Part shown: piece after piece, positions 38,345 to 45,753 of the stretch | Layout: each line of letters opens with the position of its first letter | Numbering within the stretch: the stretch's first letter is position 1 | DNA from: Mesoflavibacter sp. | GTDB lineage: Bacteria; Pseudomonadota; Alphaproteobacteria; UBA8366; Aestuariispiraceae | Length of the DNA: 64,000 nt | NCBI GenBank assembly: GCA_017792345.1 | Contig: CP051228.1 | Coordinates: 2,247,501-2,311,500, forward strand | Direction: 5' to 3' | The notes under the pieces: model-generated | Databases searched by the model: none | Told to the model about the DNA's origin: nothing | The model's input: only the letters and a program-made list of their open reading frames with translations | Translations under genes and position numbers: made by a program

Positions 38345-39100
38345 ATGGGCATCTTGGAAGTCAGAGACGTCAATAAGAACTTCGGCGGTCTCAAGGCGCT
38401 GAACAACGTCAATCTCGATGTCGAGGAAGGCTCCGTTCACGCCATCATCGGCCCCAATGGGGCGGGCAAGTCGACGCTGCTGAACTGCTTCGTCGGCCGC
38501 CTGGACCCGGATACCGGCACGGTGATGTTCAACGGCAAGTCGCTGTTGGGGTTGAAGCCGCACGAGATCAACCAGACCGGCGTGGTCCGGGTGTTCCAGA
38601 CGCCGGAGATCTTCACCGATCTGTCGCTGCTGGAAAACGTCATGATCCCGGCCTTCGCCCGCCGTGACGGTGCGTTCAAGCTGAACCCGTTCCGCGATGT
38701 GGAGCGGGAAGGCGAGGTCCGCGACAAGGCCATGAACATCCTCGAAGAGGTCGGGCTGCAGGAAGACCGCAACAAGATCGCGTCCAGCATGTCGCGCGGC
38801 GACAAGCGGCGGCTGGAACTGGCCATGTGCCTGGTTCAGGACCCGGTCCTGCTGCTGCTGGACGAGCCGACGGCGGGGATGAGCCGCGCCGACACCAACG
38901 CGACGATCGACCTTCTGAAACGGATCGGCGAGCGCGGCATCACCAAGATCGTGATCGAACACGACATGCATGTCGTCTTCTCCCTGGCCGACCGGATTTC
39001 GGTTCTGGCCCAGGGCACGGTCATCGCCGAGGACGTGCCGGCGAACATCAAGGGCAATCCGAAAGTCCAGGAAGCCTATCTCGGAGGGGCGCATCTATGA
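38345..39100 (+). CDS. livG: ABC transporter ATP-binding protein (LivG-like)
   Basis: 251 residues. Walker A GPNGAGKS, a signature-region variant MSRGDKRRLELAM, Walker B LLLLDEPTAG and H-loop VIEHDM are present. The signature MSRGD instead of LSGGE (or LSYGE in LivG) is a small deviation. It energises import with the second ATPase. It overlaps the LivF start by 4 bp. Confidence 0.93.
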   Translation: MGILEVRDVNKNFGGLKALNNVNLDVEEGSVHAIIGPNGAGKSTLLNCFVGRLDPDTGTVMFNGKSLLGLKPHEINQTGVVRVFQTPEIFTDLSLLENVMIPAFARRDGAFKLNPFRDVEREGEVRDKAMNILEEVGLQEDRNKIASSMSRGDKRRLELAMCLVQDPVLLLLDEPTAGMSRADTNATIDLLKRIGERGITKIVIEHDMHVVFSLADRISVLAQGTVIAEDVPANIKGNPKVQEAYLGGAHL

Positions 39101-39879
39101 CCGACACGATGGAAAAAACCGGCGAAAAGCAGACCGCGCCCGGCGTTCCGGGAGTCCGCGGCCAGGGCGGCAACCACGCCTATTTCTCCTGCTGGGACCT
39201 GCACGCCTATTACGGCGAAAGCTATATCGTCCAGGGCGTCAGCTTCGATGTCCGCGAGGGCGAGATTCTGGCGCTGCTGGGCCGCAACGGCGCCGGCAAG
39301 ACCTCGACCCTGCGGGCCATCGCCCGGGTCGACGATCCGGAACTGCGCCATGGCGAGATCTGGCTGGACCATCAGCCGCTGCACGAGATGCGCGCCTTCC
39401 AGGCGGCCCGCAACGGCATCGGCCTGGTCCCGGAAGACCGGCGCATCATCCAGGGCCTGACTGTGCATGAGAACCTGCAGCTGGCCCAGATCGCGGAGCC
39501 GCATGGCTGGTCGATCGAGCGGCTGTACGATCTGTTCCCGCGCCTGGGCGAGCGGCGCAGCCAGGAAGGGGTGACCCTATCCGGCGGCGAACAGCAGATG
39601 CTGGCCGTCGCCCGCGCACTGGCCCGCGACGTCAAGCTGCTCCTGCTGGACGAGCCCTATGAAGGGCTGGCCCCGGTCATCGTGCAGGAAATCGAACGCA
39701 CGCTGCAGGAGATCAAGAGCCACGGCATGACGACCATCATCGTCGAACAGAATGCCATCGCCGCCCTGCATCTGGCGGACCGGGCGATCATCCTGGACAT
39801 GGGCCAGGTCGTGTTCGACGGCACCGCGCAGGAGGTTCTGGACAACGCCGAGCTGCGGCAGGAATACCTCGCCATCTAG
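39097..39879 (+). CDS. livF: ABC transporter ATP-binding protein (LivF-like)
   Basis: 260 residues from ATG 39097 (ATGA overlap with LivG). Walker A GRNGAGKT, signature LSGGEQQM, Walker B LLLLDEPYEG and the switch His-equivalent VEQN as usual in LivF. About 25 extra polar residues precede the domain. It completes a full five-gene transporter with the binding protein, two permeases and LivG. Confidence 0.93.
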   Translation: MTDTMEKTGEKQTAPGVPGVRGQGGNHAYFSCWDLHAYYGESYIVQGVSFDVREGEILALLGRNGAGKTSTLRAIARVDDPELRHGEIWLDHQPLHEMRAFQAARNGIGLVPEDRRIIQGLTVHENLQLAQIAEPHGWSIERLYDLFPRLGERRSQEGVTLSGGEQQMLAVARALARDVKLLLLDEPYEGLAPVIVQEIERTLQEIKSHGMTTIIVEQNAIAALHLADRAIILDMGQVVFDGTAQEVLDNAELRQEYLAI

Positions 39880-39979
39880 GCGGGGCGCGTTATGGGAGGG
39901 GAGCGATCTCGCGGTCGCGCCCTATGTGCCCAGCCGGCGGTTCGGGGGGGACCGCCGGCGCCTCACAAACTCTTTGGCG

Positions 39980-40012
39980 ACCCGGAACGGCATTTCGTTC
40001 CGGGTTTCTTTT
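39980..40012 (+). terminator. Rho-independent terminator of the ABC transporter operon
   Basis: A 10-bp stem ACCCGGAACG / CGTTCCGGGT with a 6-nt loop is followed by TTCTTTT. A second GC-rich hairpin without a T run (GCCGGCGGT / ACCGCCGGC, 39933-39959) lies just upstream. Confidence 0.88.
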
Positions 40013-40017
40013 GCCCG

Positions 40018-40042
40018 GTTCGGCTGTCGAACGATGTGTTCG
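40018..40042. promoter_or_regulatory. IclR-type (PcaU/PobR-like) operator upstream of pcaC
   Basis: Three half-sites at 10-bp pitch: GTTCG (40018-40022), CGAAC (40028-40032), GTTCG (40038-40042), each separated by 5 nt. This is the layout known for PobR/PcaU operators of the IclR family: a palindrome plus a third repeat. It lies 84 bp before the pcaC start. A similar array occurs before the Rieske oxygenase gene, and an IclR gene is at 49.9 kb. Confidence 0.65.
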
Positions 40043-40125
40043 GATATCGGTACTCCATGGCCGGGAACAGGTCTTGAGCGATAGAACGATTTGAGCGCGG
40101 ACCGCAGGCTGAGATACTCTGGCGT

Positions 40126-40530
40126 ATGTCCGAGGATCAAAAACATTCCCGCCGGTATGTTTCCGGCATGAAAGTGCGGCGCTCCGTCCTGGGCGACGCG
40201 CATGTAGACCGTGCCGAGGCGGCAAAGACCGATTTCGACGAGGCCTTCCAATCCTTCATCACCGAAGGCGCCTGGGGCACCGTCTGGGCCGGCGATCATT
40301 TCACCAAGCGCGAGCGCAGCATCGTCACCCTGGCGCTGCTGGCGGCGCTGGGTCACGACGAGGAAGTGGCGATGCATGTCCGTGCCACGCGCAATACCGG
40401 GGCGACCCCGGAAGACCTGCGCGAGGCGCTGATGCATGTCGCCGTCTATGCCGGGGTTCCCGCCGCCAACAAGGCGATCAAGATCGTCAAGCGGGAGCTG
40501 GCGGCCATGGCAGAAGAGGAAACGCCGTAA
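40126..40530 (+). CDS. pcaC: 4-carboxymuconolactone decarboxylase
   Basis: 134 residues of the CMD/AhpD fold. GMKVRRSVLGDAHVDRA is the typical PcaC start, and ERSIVTLALLAALG with ALMHVAVYAGVPAANKA covers the catalytic region. It converts 4-carboxymuconolactone to beta-ketoadipate enol-lactone in the protocatechuate branch. It begins the pca gene set, 1 bp before pcaH. pcaB and pcaD, needed before and after this step, are not in the window. Confidence 0.93.
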   Translation: MSEDQKHSRRYVSGMKVRRSVLGDAHVDRAEAAKTDFDEAFQSFITEGAWGTVWAGDHFTKRERSIVTLALLAALGHDEEVAMHVRATRNTGATPEDLREALMHVAVYAGVPAANKAIKIVKRELAAMAEEETP

Positions 40531-40531
40531 C

Positions 40532-41233
40532 ATGTCAGACAGCCTGAGCCCGCGCGATTGGGCCAGCCATCCGGCCTATCGCGATCCCGGATACAAATCG
40601 ACCGGCCTGCGCGGCCCGACCCAGCCGCTGGTGACCCTGCCGGCCGGGATCGGCGAATTGTCCGGCCCGCGCTTCGGCAAGGATTTCGTCTTCGGCGACG
40701 ATGCCGACCTGACCCGCAACGGCCGCGTCAACGGCGAGCCGCAGGGCGAGCGCATCATTGTCACCGGCCGCGTGATGGACGAGAACGGCCGCGCCGTCCC
40801 GGACACGCTGGTCGAGGTCTGGCAGGCCAATGCCGCCGGCCGCTATGTCCACAGCCGCGATCAGCACGACGCGCCGCTGGACCCGAACTTCCTGGGCGCG
40901 GGGCGCTGCGCCACCGATGCCGACGGCGTCTACCGCTTCCTGACCGTGAAGCCCGGCGCCTATCCCTGGCCCAATCATTTCAACGCCTGGCGCCCGAACC
41001 ACATCCACCTGTCGCTGTTCGGGCCCGGTTTCGGCACGCGGCTGGTGACACAGATGTATTTTCCCGGCGATCCGCTGCTGGATCTCGACCCGATCTTCAA
41101 GGCGACGCCGGAGCCGGTGCGCACCCGCCTGGTCGCCGATTTCGACATCGAGGTGACCCAGGAAGCCTATGCCCTGGGCTACCGCTTCGACATCGTCCTG
41201 CGCGGCAGCGCCGCGACGCCGATGGAGGGCTGA
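40532..41233 (+). CDS. pcaH: protocatechuate 3,4-dioxygenase beta subunit
   Basis: 233 residues from ATG 40532. The iron-binding subunit: intradiol dioxygenase motif VWQANAAGRY and the ligand cluster Tyr (YPWPNHFNAW) plus His-X-His (NHIHLSLFG). It cleaves protocatechuate to beta-carboxymuconate together with PcaG. pcaG follows 3 bp downstream. Confidence 0.95.
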   Translation: MSDSLSPRDWASHPAYRDPGYKSTGLRGPTQPLVTLPAGIGELSGPRFGKDFVFGDDADLTRNGRVNGEPQGERIIVTGRVMDENGRAVPDTLVEVWQANAAGRYVHSRDQHDAPLDPNFLGAGRCATDADGVYRFLTVKPGAYPWPNHFNAWRPNHIHLSLFGPGFGTRLVTQMYFPGDPLLDLDPIFKATPEPVRTRLVADFDIEVTQEAYALGYRFDIVLRGSAATPMEG

Positions 41234-41236
41234 GCC

Positions 41237-41827
41237 ATGGCTACCAAGGGACAGACCCCGTCCCAGACCGTCGGCCCCTATTTCGCCTATGGCCTGACGC
41301 CGGAACAATACGGCTATCGCCTGAAAAGCATCGCCCATCCCACGGTCGGCGGGCTGGAGGCCGGCGGCGGCCCGCGCATCCTGGTCGAAGGCCGCGTGCT
41401 GGACGGCAATGGCGATCCGATCGACGACGCCATGATCGAAATCTGGCAGGCCGATGCGCAAGGCCGCTATCCCGGCACCGACAAGGCGGCCAACAGCGCC
41501 TTCACCGGCTTCGCGCGCTGCGGCACCGGGACCGACAAGGACAAGCGCTTCATCTTCGAAACCGTGAAGCCGGGCGCGGCCGACGAAGGCCAGGCGCCGC
41601 ATATCAACGTCATCGTCTTCGCGCGCGGGCTTTTGTCCCACGCCTATACGCGGCTCTATTTCGCGGACGAGGCGGAGGCGAATGCCGCCGACCCGGTCCT
41701 GGCCCGCGTGCCGGAGACCCGGCGCGGCACCCTGATCGCGGCGCGGCACGAGACCGATCGCGGCGTGGTCTACCGTTTCGACATTCACCTGCAGGGCGCG
41801 GCGGAAACCGTCTTCTTCGACGTCTGA
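41237..41827 (+). CDS. pcaG: protocatechuate 3,4-dioxygenase alpha subunit
   Basis: 196 residues. Starts with SQTVGPYFAYGL, the standard PcaG opening; WQADAQGRYPG matches the intradiol dioxygenase fold. The iron ligands of the beta subunit are not conserved (HINVIVFARG), as expected for the alpha subunit. It forms the hetero-oligomeric dioxygenase with PcaH. Confidence 0.95.
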   Translation: MATKGQTPSQTVGPYFAYGLTPEQYGYRLKSIAHPTVGGLEAGGGPRILVEGRVLDGNGDPIDDAMIEIWQADAQGRYPGTDKAANSAFTGFARCGTGTDKDKRFIFETVKPGAADEGQAPHINVIVFARGLLSHAYTRLYFADEAEANAADPVLARVPETRRGTLIAARHETDRGVVYRFDIHLQGAAETVFFDV

Positions 41828-41869
41828 CCCCCGCATACAAAATCGCCCAACACTCCGAGGAACCGTCCC

Positions 41870-42697
41870 ATGAGCAGCACGCCGTGCATCATCACCGTCG
41901 CCATCACCGGCTCCGTCCCGAAGAAGGAAGACAATCCCGCCGTGCCGATCTCGGTCGCGGAACAGATCGAATCGACCCAGGAGGCCTTCGAGGCCGGCGC
42001 CACCCTGGTCCATGTCCATATGCGCAACGAGGAGGACCAGTCCGTCTCCTCCGACCCGGCGAAGTTCGACGCCTATCTGAAGGGCGTGCGCAAACACTGC
42101 CCCGGCATGATCGTGCAGTTCTCGACCGGCGGGCGCGGCCGCGACCCGTCCTCGCGCGGCAGCATGATCCATCTGAAGCCGGACATGGCCTCGCTCGCCA
42201 CCGGCTCGGTCAACTTCCCGTCCATGGTCTATGAGAACCACCCCGACCTGGTCCGCGACCTGGCCGCCGCGATGAAGCAGAACGGCGTGAAGCCGGAGAT
42301 CGAAATCTTCGACCTCGCCATGCTTTACGCCGCCAAGGACATGGTCGACCGGGGCGAGATCGTCGGCCCCGCCCATGTCCAGTTCGTCTCCGGCCTGAAA
42401 AACGCCCTGCCGGTCCGCCGCGAGGTGCTGGAATTCGAATTGAAGGAACTGCGCGAATTGATGCCTGACGCCACCTGGACCGCCGCCGCCATCGGCCGCC
42501 ACCAGCTCCAGATGAACCACTGGGCCCTGGAACTCGGCGGCCATTGCCGCACCGGCCTGGAAGACAACATCAAGTTCGACAAGGACCGCCTCGCCGCCAG
42601 CAACGCCGAACTCGTCGTCCGCGTCGCGGATTTGTGCGGCAAGTACGACCGCCACCCGGCGAGCGTCGCAGAGGCGCGGGGGATTTTGGGGCTGTAA
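41870..42697 (+). CDS. BKACE-family beta-keto acid cleavage enzyme (DUF849)
   Basis: 275 residues. ITVAITGSVP, HVHMRNEEDQ (zinc-binding His pair), and MEPEIE-like KPEIEIFDLAML with NHWALELGGH identify the DUF849/BKACE TIM barrel. The family condenses a beta-keto acid with acetyl-CoA to give acetoacetate and a new acyl-CoA. Placed directly after pcaCHG, it may act on beta-ketoadipate to give succinyl-CoA and acetoacetate, bypassing PcaIJ and PcaF. That substrate is inference from context. Confidence 0.88.
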   Translation: MSSTPCIITVAITGSVPKKEDNPAVPISVAEQIESTQEAFEAGATLVHVHMRNEEDQSVSSDPAKFDAYLKGVRKHCPGMIVQFSTGGRGRDPSSRGSMIHLKPDMASLATGSVNFPSMVYENHPDLVRDLAAAMKQNGVKPEIEIFDLAMLYAAKDMVDRGEIVGPAHVQFVSGLKNALPVRREVLEFELKELRELMPDATWTAAAIGRHQLQMNHWALELGGHCRTGLEDNIKFDKDRLAASNAELVVRVADLCGKYDRHPASVAEARGILGL

Positions 42698-43001
42698 GGG
42701 GGTAAAGCCAAGTTTTCGCTCGACGTGGAGTTTGGCTTCGGCGTGCATGGTGATCGTGGGACAACGTTACCAGAAACAGACACACAGATTCCCCTAAAGG
42801 CAATCGCTTTTGGTCATCATTAGGATTTGTCAGATATGCGGCACGCATAGGGCCTTAGTTGGCTATGTTGGACGTGTGCCAGTCGCTCAATGCTACTATT
42901 GATGGCGCCACAAGAATCGATATAATCGTAACAATGCAGACTGGCGAGATGGCCTGCTCGGATATTGTTTGGTGTCGGAAACAAGTTGTGTGGGGTGCGC
43001 G
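42698..43001. other. 304-bp AT-richer gap with a Cys-rich in-frame remnant
   Basis: Start of the AT-richer stretch inside the aromatic region. Frame 42798-42899 encodes a cysteine-rich segment (RICQICG, then AQCYY). A TGA at 42900 interrupts it, and the same frame continues (WRHKNRYNRN, then CVGC) into the repeat-protein gene. It looks like the decayed remains of a zinc-ribbon-like protein. There is no clear start codon or ribosome site. Otherwise nothing is recognised here. Confidence 0.35.
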
Positions 43002-43406
43002 ATGAAATCTCTCTTTGTTTCTATCGTCACGCTGTTTGCGTTATTCGTGTGTCTGGAGGCTACCGCTCAAACACAGGTTATTCCCAATGGAGTTGGTGGG
43101 TATAATATCTACGGTTCAGATGGTACCGCTCAGGTTATTCCCAATGGGCTTGGTGGGTATAATATCTACGGTTCAGATGGTACCACTCAGGTTATTCCCA
43201 ATGGGCTCGGTGGGTATAACAGCTATGGGTCGGGTGGCACTACTCAGATGATCCCCAATGGTATAGGCGGATATAACAGCTACGGGCCAAGCGGGACTAC
43301 TCAGGTGATCCCAAATGGACTTGGTGGTTACAACAGCTACGGTCCAGATGGTACAACCCAAATGATTCCAAATGGCATCGGTGGATATAATATTTACGGG
43401 CAGTAG
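43002..43406 (+). CDS. secreted protein of six 19-residue tandem repeats
   Basis: 134 residues from ATG 43002; an extended in-frame start at 42969 would precede the signal peptide. Signal peptide to about residue 23 (CLEATAQ), then six nearly identical units of the type QVIPNGLGGYNSYGSDGTT, the last truncated after YGQ. There is almost nothing outside the repeats. The regular Gln, Asn-Gly, Gly-Gly-Tyr and Tyr-Gly positions suggest a beta-solenoid or amyloid-like extracellular fibre, but it does not match the curlin repeat. Family not recognised. It is AT-richer than the flanking genes, as if acquired. A T-rich stretch follows the stop. Confidence 0.75.
   Translation: MKSLFVSIVTLFALFVCLEATAQTQVIPNGVGGYNIYGSDGTAQVIPNGLGGYNIYGSDGTTQVIPNGLGGYNSYGSGGTTQMIPNGIGGYNSYGPSGTTQVIPNGLGGYNSYGPDGTTQMIPNGIGGYNIYGQ
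43074..43403 (+). repeat. 57-bp tandem coding repeat, six units
   Basis: Units begin at 43074, 43131, 43188, 43245, 43302 and 43359 (the last incomplete). Each is 57 bp, in frame and starts CAGGTTATTCCC or CAGATGATCCC-like. The first three copies are the most alike at DNA level, suggesting recent duplication. Confidence 0.93.
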
Positions 43407-43645
43407 GTTCTTTTTTTAAATATTTTTTAAAGAATTAGGTTTTGTCTGCCTCGATCCGTGTGTGACCCAAGTCAGTTTTATGTTTATTTCCTAATTTTTC
43501 GATTCTAGTTCTTTTCCAGAACATATCGTGTGAATTTTGCGACAGTCTTTCTGTTCGAATGAACGCAGTAATCTAAGTGTTTTTCCTACCCCGCGAACGC
43601 TGGCAATCAATGTTGGTGTCTATTCAAATACGACGAAGTAGCCAA

Positions 43646-43656
43646 TTTTGGGTCAC
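43646..43656 (+). repeat. TTTTGGGTCAC, left copy flanking the ATPase-nuclease gene
   Basis: This 11-bp sequence recurs in the same orientation at 45685-45695, on the other side of the GHKL-nuclease gene, and a shorter inverted copy (GTGACCCAA) lies at 43462-43470. It could mark an insertion event, a shared regulatory site or chance. Confidence 0.3.
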
Positions 43657-43701
43657 GACAGGTAATTGCCTGCCCTTTGCCCTCCCGCTAGATTAGGCAG
43701 C

Positions 43702-45579
43702 ATGGCACGGATCAATCTTCAAAAGTTTATCGCAGAGCACTATAAGGGCGGGGTCACTGCACGGGACGTTATCCGTGAGGGCGTGACGAATTCTATCCAT
43801 GCTGGCGCGAAAACCATCTCCATTGATCTGTCGTTTGCGCGCCAAGCTAGCCTGTTTGGTGACGATGAACGCAACGTTCTCGATAAGATAACCATCTCCG
43901 ATGACGGCGAAGGCTTCACTCAGGAAAACATTGATTATTTCGACGAGATTTGCACCGCACACAAGGATGACATTGGCGGTAAGGGAGTAGGCCGTCTCGC
44001 CTTCCTCAAGTATGCAGACCACGTCGAGATTCGTAGCCAGATGGCGTCGGATTTGGTCGAGTTTCGGTACACACCCGACTTCACGCTGGATGATGTCCGC
44101 AAGACCGCCGCGACAGGACGCCTAGAAACAACGGTAACGCTTTCCGCGCTGAAAGACAAAATCAATACTCAGGTCACCAAGCTTGTGAATTCGGTGTGTG
44201 ATGATTTTCGCTTACTCCTCTTTCTTAAAAAGCAGGCAGGTCAAATCATTTCGATCCAGTTCACTCACAATAGTAAACAGCCTTTTGATGAAGAGTTCAC
44301 CTTTTCCGGCGACTCGGTTTTGGCGGAAAAGACTCGAACTTTTGAGTTCCTTGGCGAAACATTTGATTGTTATCTGTTCCGCGACGAGGCTCCGCGCAAA
44401 GGCATTGTTGCGATGCTGTGCGCGGATGAATTGTGTGTGGAGGAGTTTCAGATCAGCAAGCGGTTCGACATCTGCCGCTATTTTATCTCAATTACATCAA
44501 CTTATCTGAATCGATGCTCCAACATTGAGCGGCAGAAGCTAGAAATTCCCAAAACCGAGGCTGAGGCTGACATGGCGTCACCGATCAGTCGCGAAACGCT
44601 TATGCCCCGAGTTCGCGAAGAGTGTCTTGCTATGATTGACGAGGCTGCCGAAGGTGATATTGACGCGTACAAGCGCGCTAATATCGAGAAGCTCAAAAAA
44701 TACTACCCATTCATCGATACAAAATCGCTGGGCGGTGAGGCCGTAATGCTTGACGCGGATGAGATCGTCAAAGCCTATCGGGCGCAACAGGCGCGACGTG
44801 AAGACTTAGTGATCGAAGGGCTGGAGGACGGGTGCAAGGTCGCTTTCGATGATATTTCACACCTCGCGAGTGACGACTTAGCTCGCTTCATCGTTCATCG
44901 GGCATTGGTGATCGATTCGCTGGCAAACATGCCGCCCGAGTCAGCTGAAGATGTTTTACATAACACCATACTTCGCAAACAATCTGATGGTGCCGACATC
45001 CGCGAGAACAATGTATGGCTCGTCGACGACAAGTTTTTATCTTACAGCAATATTTACAGTGATGCGACTCTGGCGAGAATTGTCCGCGAGGTGGGAGCTG
45101 AAACTGAAACAAAGCAGCGCCGGAAACCAGACGTAGCGGCCTTCTTCTCCAAAGATAACGACGGGCGCCCAAACAAGCTTGTCATTATCGAGTTCAAAAA
45201 GCCTGGCGCGGATATTTTTGAGAACAATAAGTCGCTAGTTCAGTGTCGCCTCTATGCCAGCGAACTTGTCGACCGTATCGAAACGGTGCGGGAGGTTTTT
45301 GCCTTTGCCATCGTTGAGATTGACGATGAATTCTATAAGGATATGAAGCGCACAGGTTTTAAGGACGTGTTCTCTTTAAGTGAACGAGTTGTTTACGACG
45401 ATTTTGTAATTGGAGCTTCGAGTGATATTCCCCTGCACCTCTATGTGATGCCGGTCACTTCCCTCATCACCGATGCAAAGGCTCGAAACCGAGTCTTCGA
45501 AGAAGTTCTGCGATTCAACACGGACAGGGATGTCACACCTGAGGAGGCTGACCGGCGCAATCGGGGTGAACATGTGTGA
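43702..45579 (+). CDS. GHKL ATPase fused to PD-(D/E)XK nuclease; possible defence protein
   Basis: 625 residues from ATG 43702; an in-frame start at 43666 adds 12 residues without support. The N terminus is a Bergerat-fold ATPase of the Hsp90/MutL/MORC kind: N box EGVTNSIHAG (Glu26, Asn30), G1 box SDDGEGF (66-72) and G2 box GGKGVGR (92-98). A long middle region follows. Near the C terminus PDVAAF (Asp477) and VIIEFKKPG (Glu497, Lys499) give a PD-(D/E)XK nuclease core. Such pairings have been predicted in restriction-like systems. It stands alone in an AT-richer insertion, with no methylase or helicase nearby. Function untested; defence is inference. Confidence 0.8.
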   Translation: MARINLQKFIAEHYKGGVTARDVIREGVTNSIHAGAKTISIDLSFARQASLFGDDERNVLDKITISDDGEGFTQENIDYFDEICTAHKDDIGGKGVGRLAFLKYADHVEIRSQMASDLVEFRYTPDFTLDDVRKTAATGRLETTVTLSALKDKINTQVTKLVNSVCDDFRLLLFLKKQAGQIISIQFTHNSKQPFDEEFTFSGDSVLAEKTRTFEFLGETFDCYLFRDEAPRKGIVAMLCADELCVEEFQISKRFDICRYFISITSTYLNRCSNIERQKLEIPKTEAEADMASPISRETLMPRVREECLAMIDEAAEGDIDAYKRANIEKLKKYYPFIDTKSLGGEAVMLDADEIVKAYRAQQARREDLVIEGLEDGCKVAFDDISHLASDDLARFIVHRALVIDSLANMPPESAEDVLHNTILRKQSDGADIRENNVWLVDDKFLSYSNIYSDATLARIVREVGAETETKQRRKPDVAAFFSKDNDGRPNKLVIIEFKKPGADIFENNKSLVQCRLYASELVDRIETVREVFAFAIVEIDDEFYKDMKRTGFKDVFSLSERVVYDDFVIGASSDIPLHLYVMPVTSLITDAKARNRVFEEVLRFNTDRDVTPEEADRRNRGEHV

Positions 45580-45684
45580 CGTGCGGGGAGCGCGTATGCC
45601 CTTCACACCACGCTCGCCGCTCACTAAGTGCGGACACAAGGTCACAATAATGTGGTCATCTGGGCTGGTCGCGTTAGGAACCCG

Positions 45685-45695
45685 TTTTGGGTCAC
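45685..45695 (+). repeat. TTTTGGGTCAC, right copy flanking the ATPase-nuclease gene
   Basis: Exact match in the same orientation to 43646-43656. It lies in the 174-bp gap between the ATPase-nuclease gene and pobA, close to where the sequence returns to high GC. No other feature is seen in this gap. Confidence 0.3.
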
Positions 45696-45753
45696 AATCG
45701 GTTACTCGACGGCGCAACTGCATCGCGCCAGATCTTATTGTCTAAACTTACCC

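Noticed and set aside
40535-42748. 737-residue minus-strand frame opposite pcaH-pcaG-BKACE
   Set aside because: Spans three well-supported genes on the other strand and resembles no family; a high-GC shadow frame.
42900-42902. TGA as a selenocysteine codon in a CYYU motif
   Set aside because: No start codon, no visible SECIS-like hairpin immediately downstream, and the upstream frame is very short; a decayed gene is simpler.
43074-43403. Possible CRISPR array
   Set aside because: The 57-bp units are contiguous, without unique spacers, and stay in frame within a coding gene with a signal peptide.
42698-45753. Complete prophage or integrative element
   Set aside because: No integrase, transposase, tRNA attachment site or phage structural gene is visible; only AT-richer composition and a short repeat support transfer.
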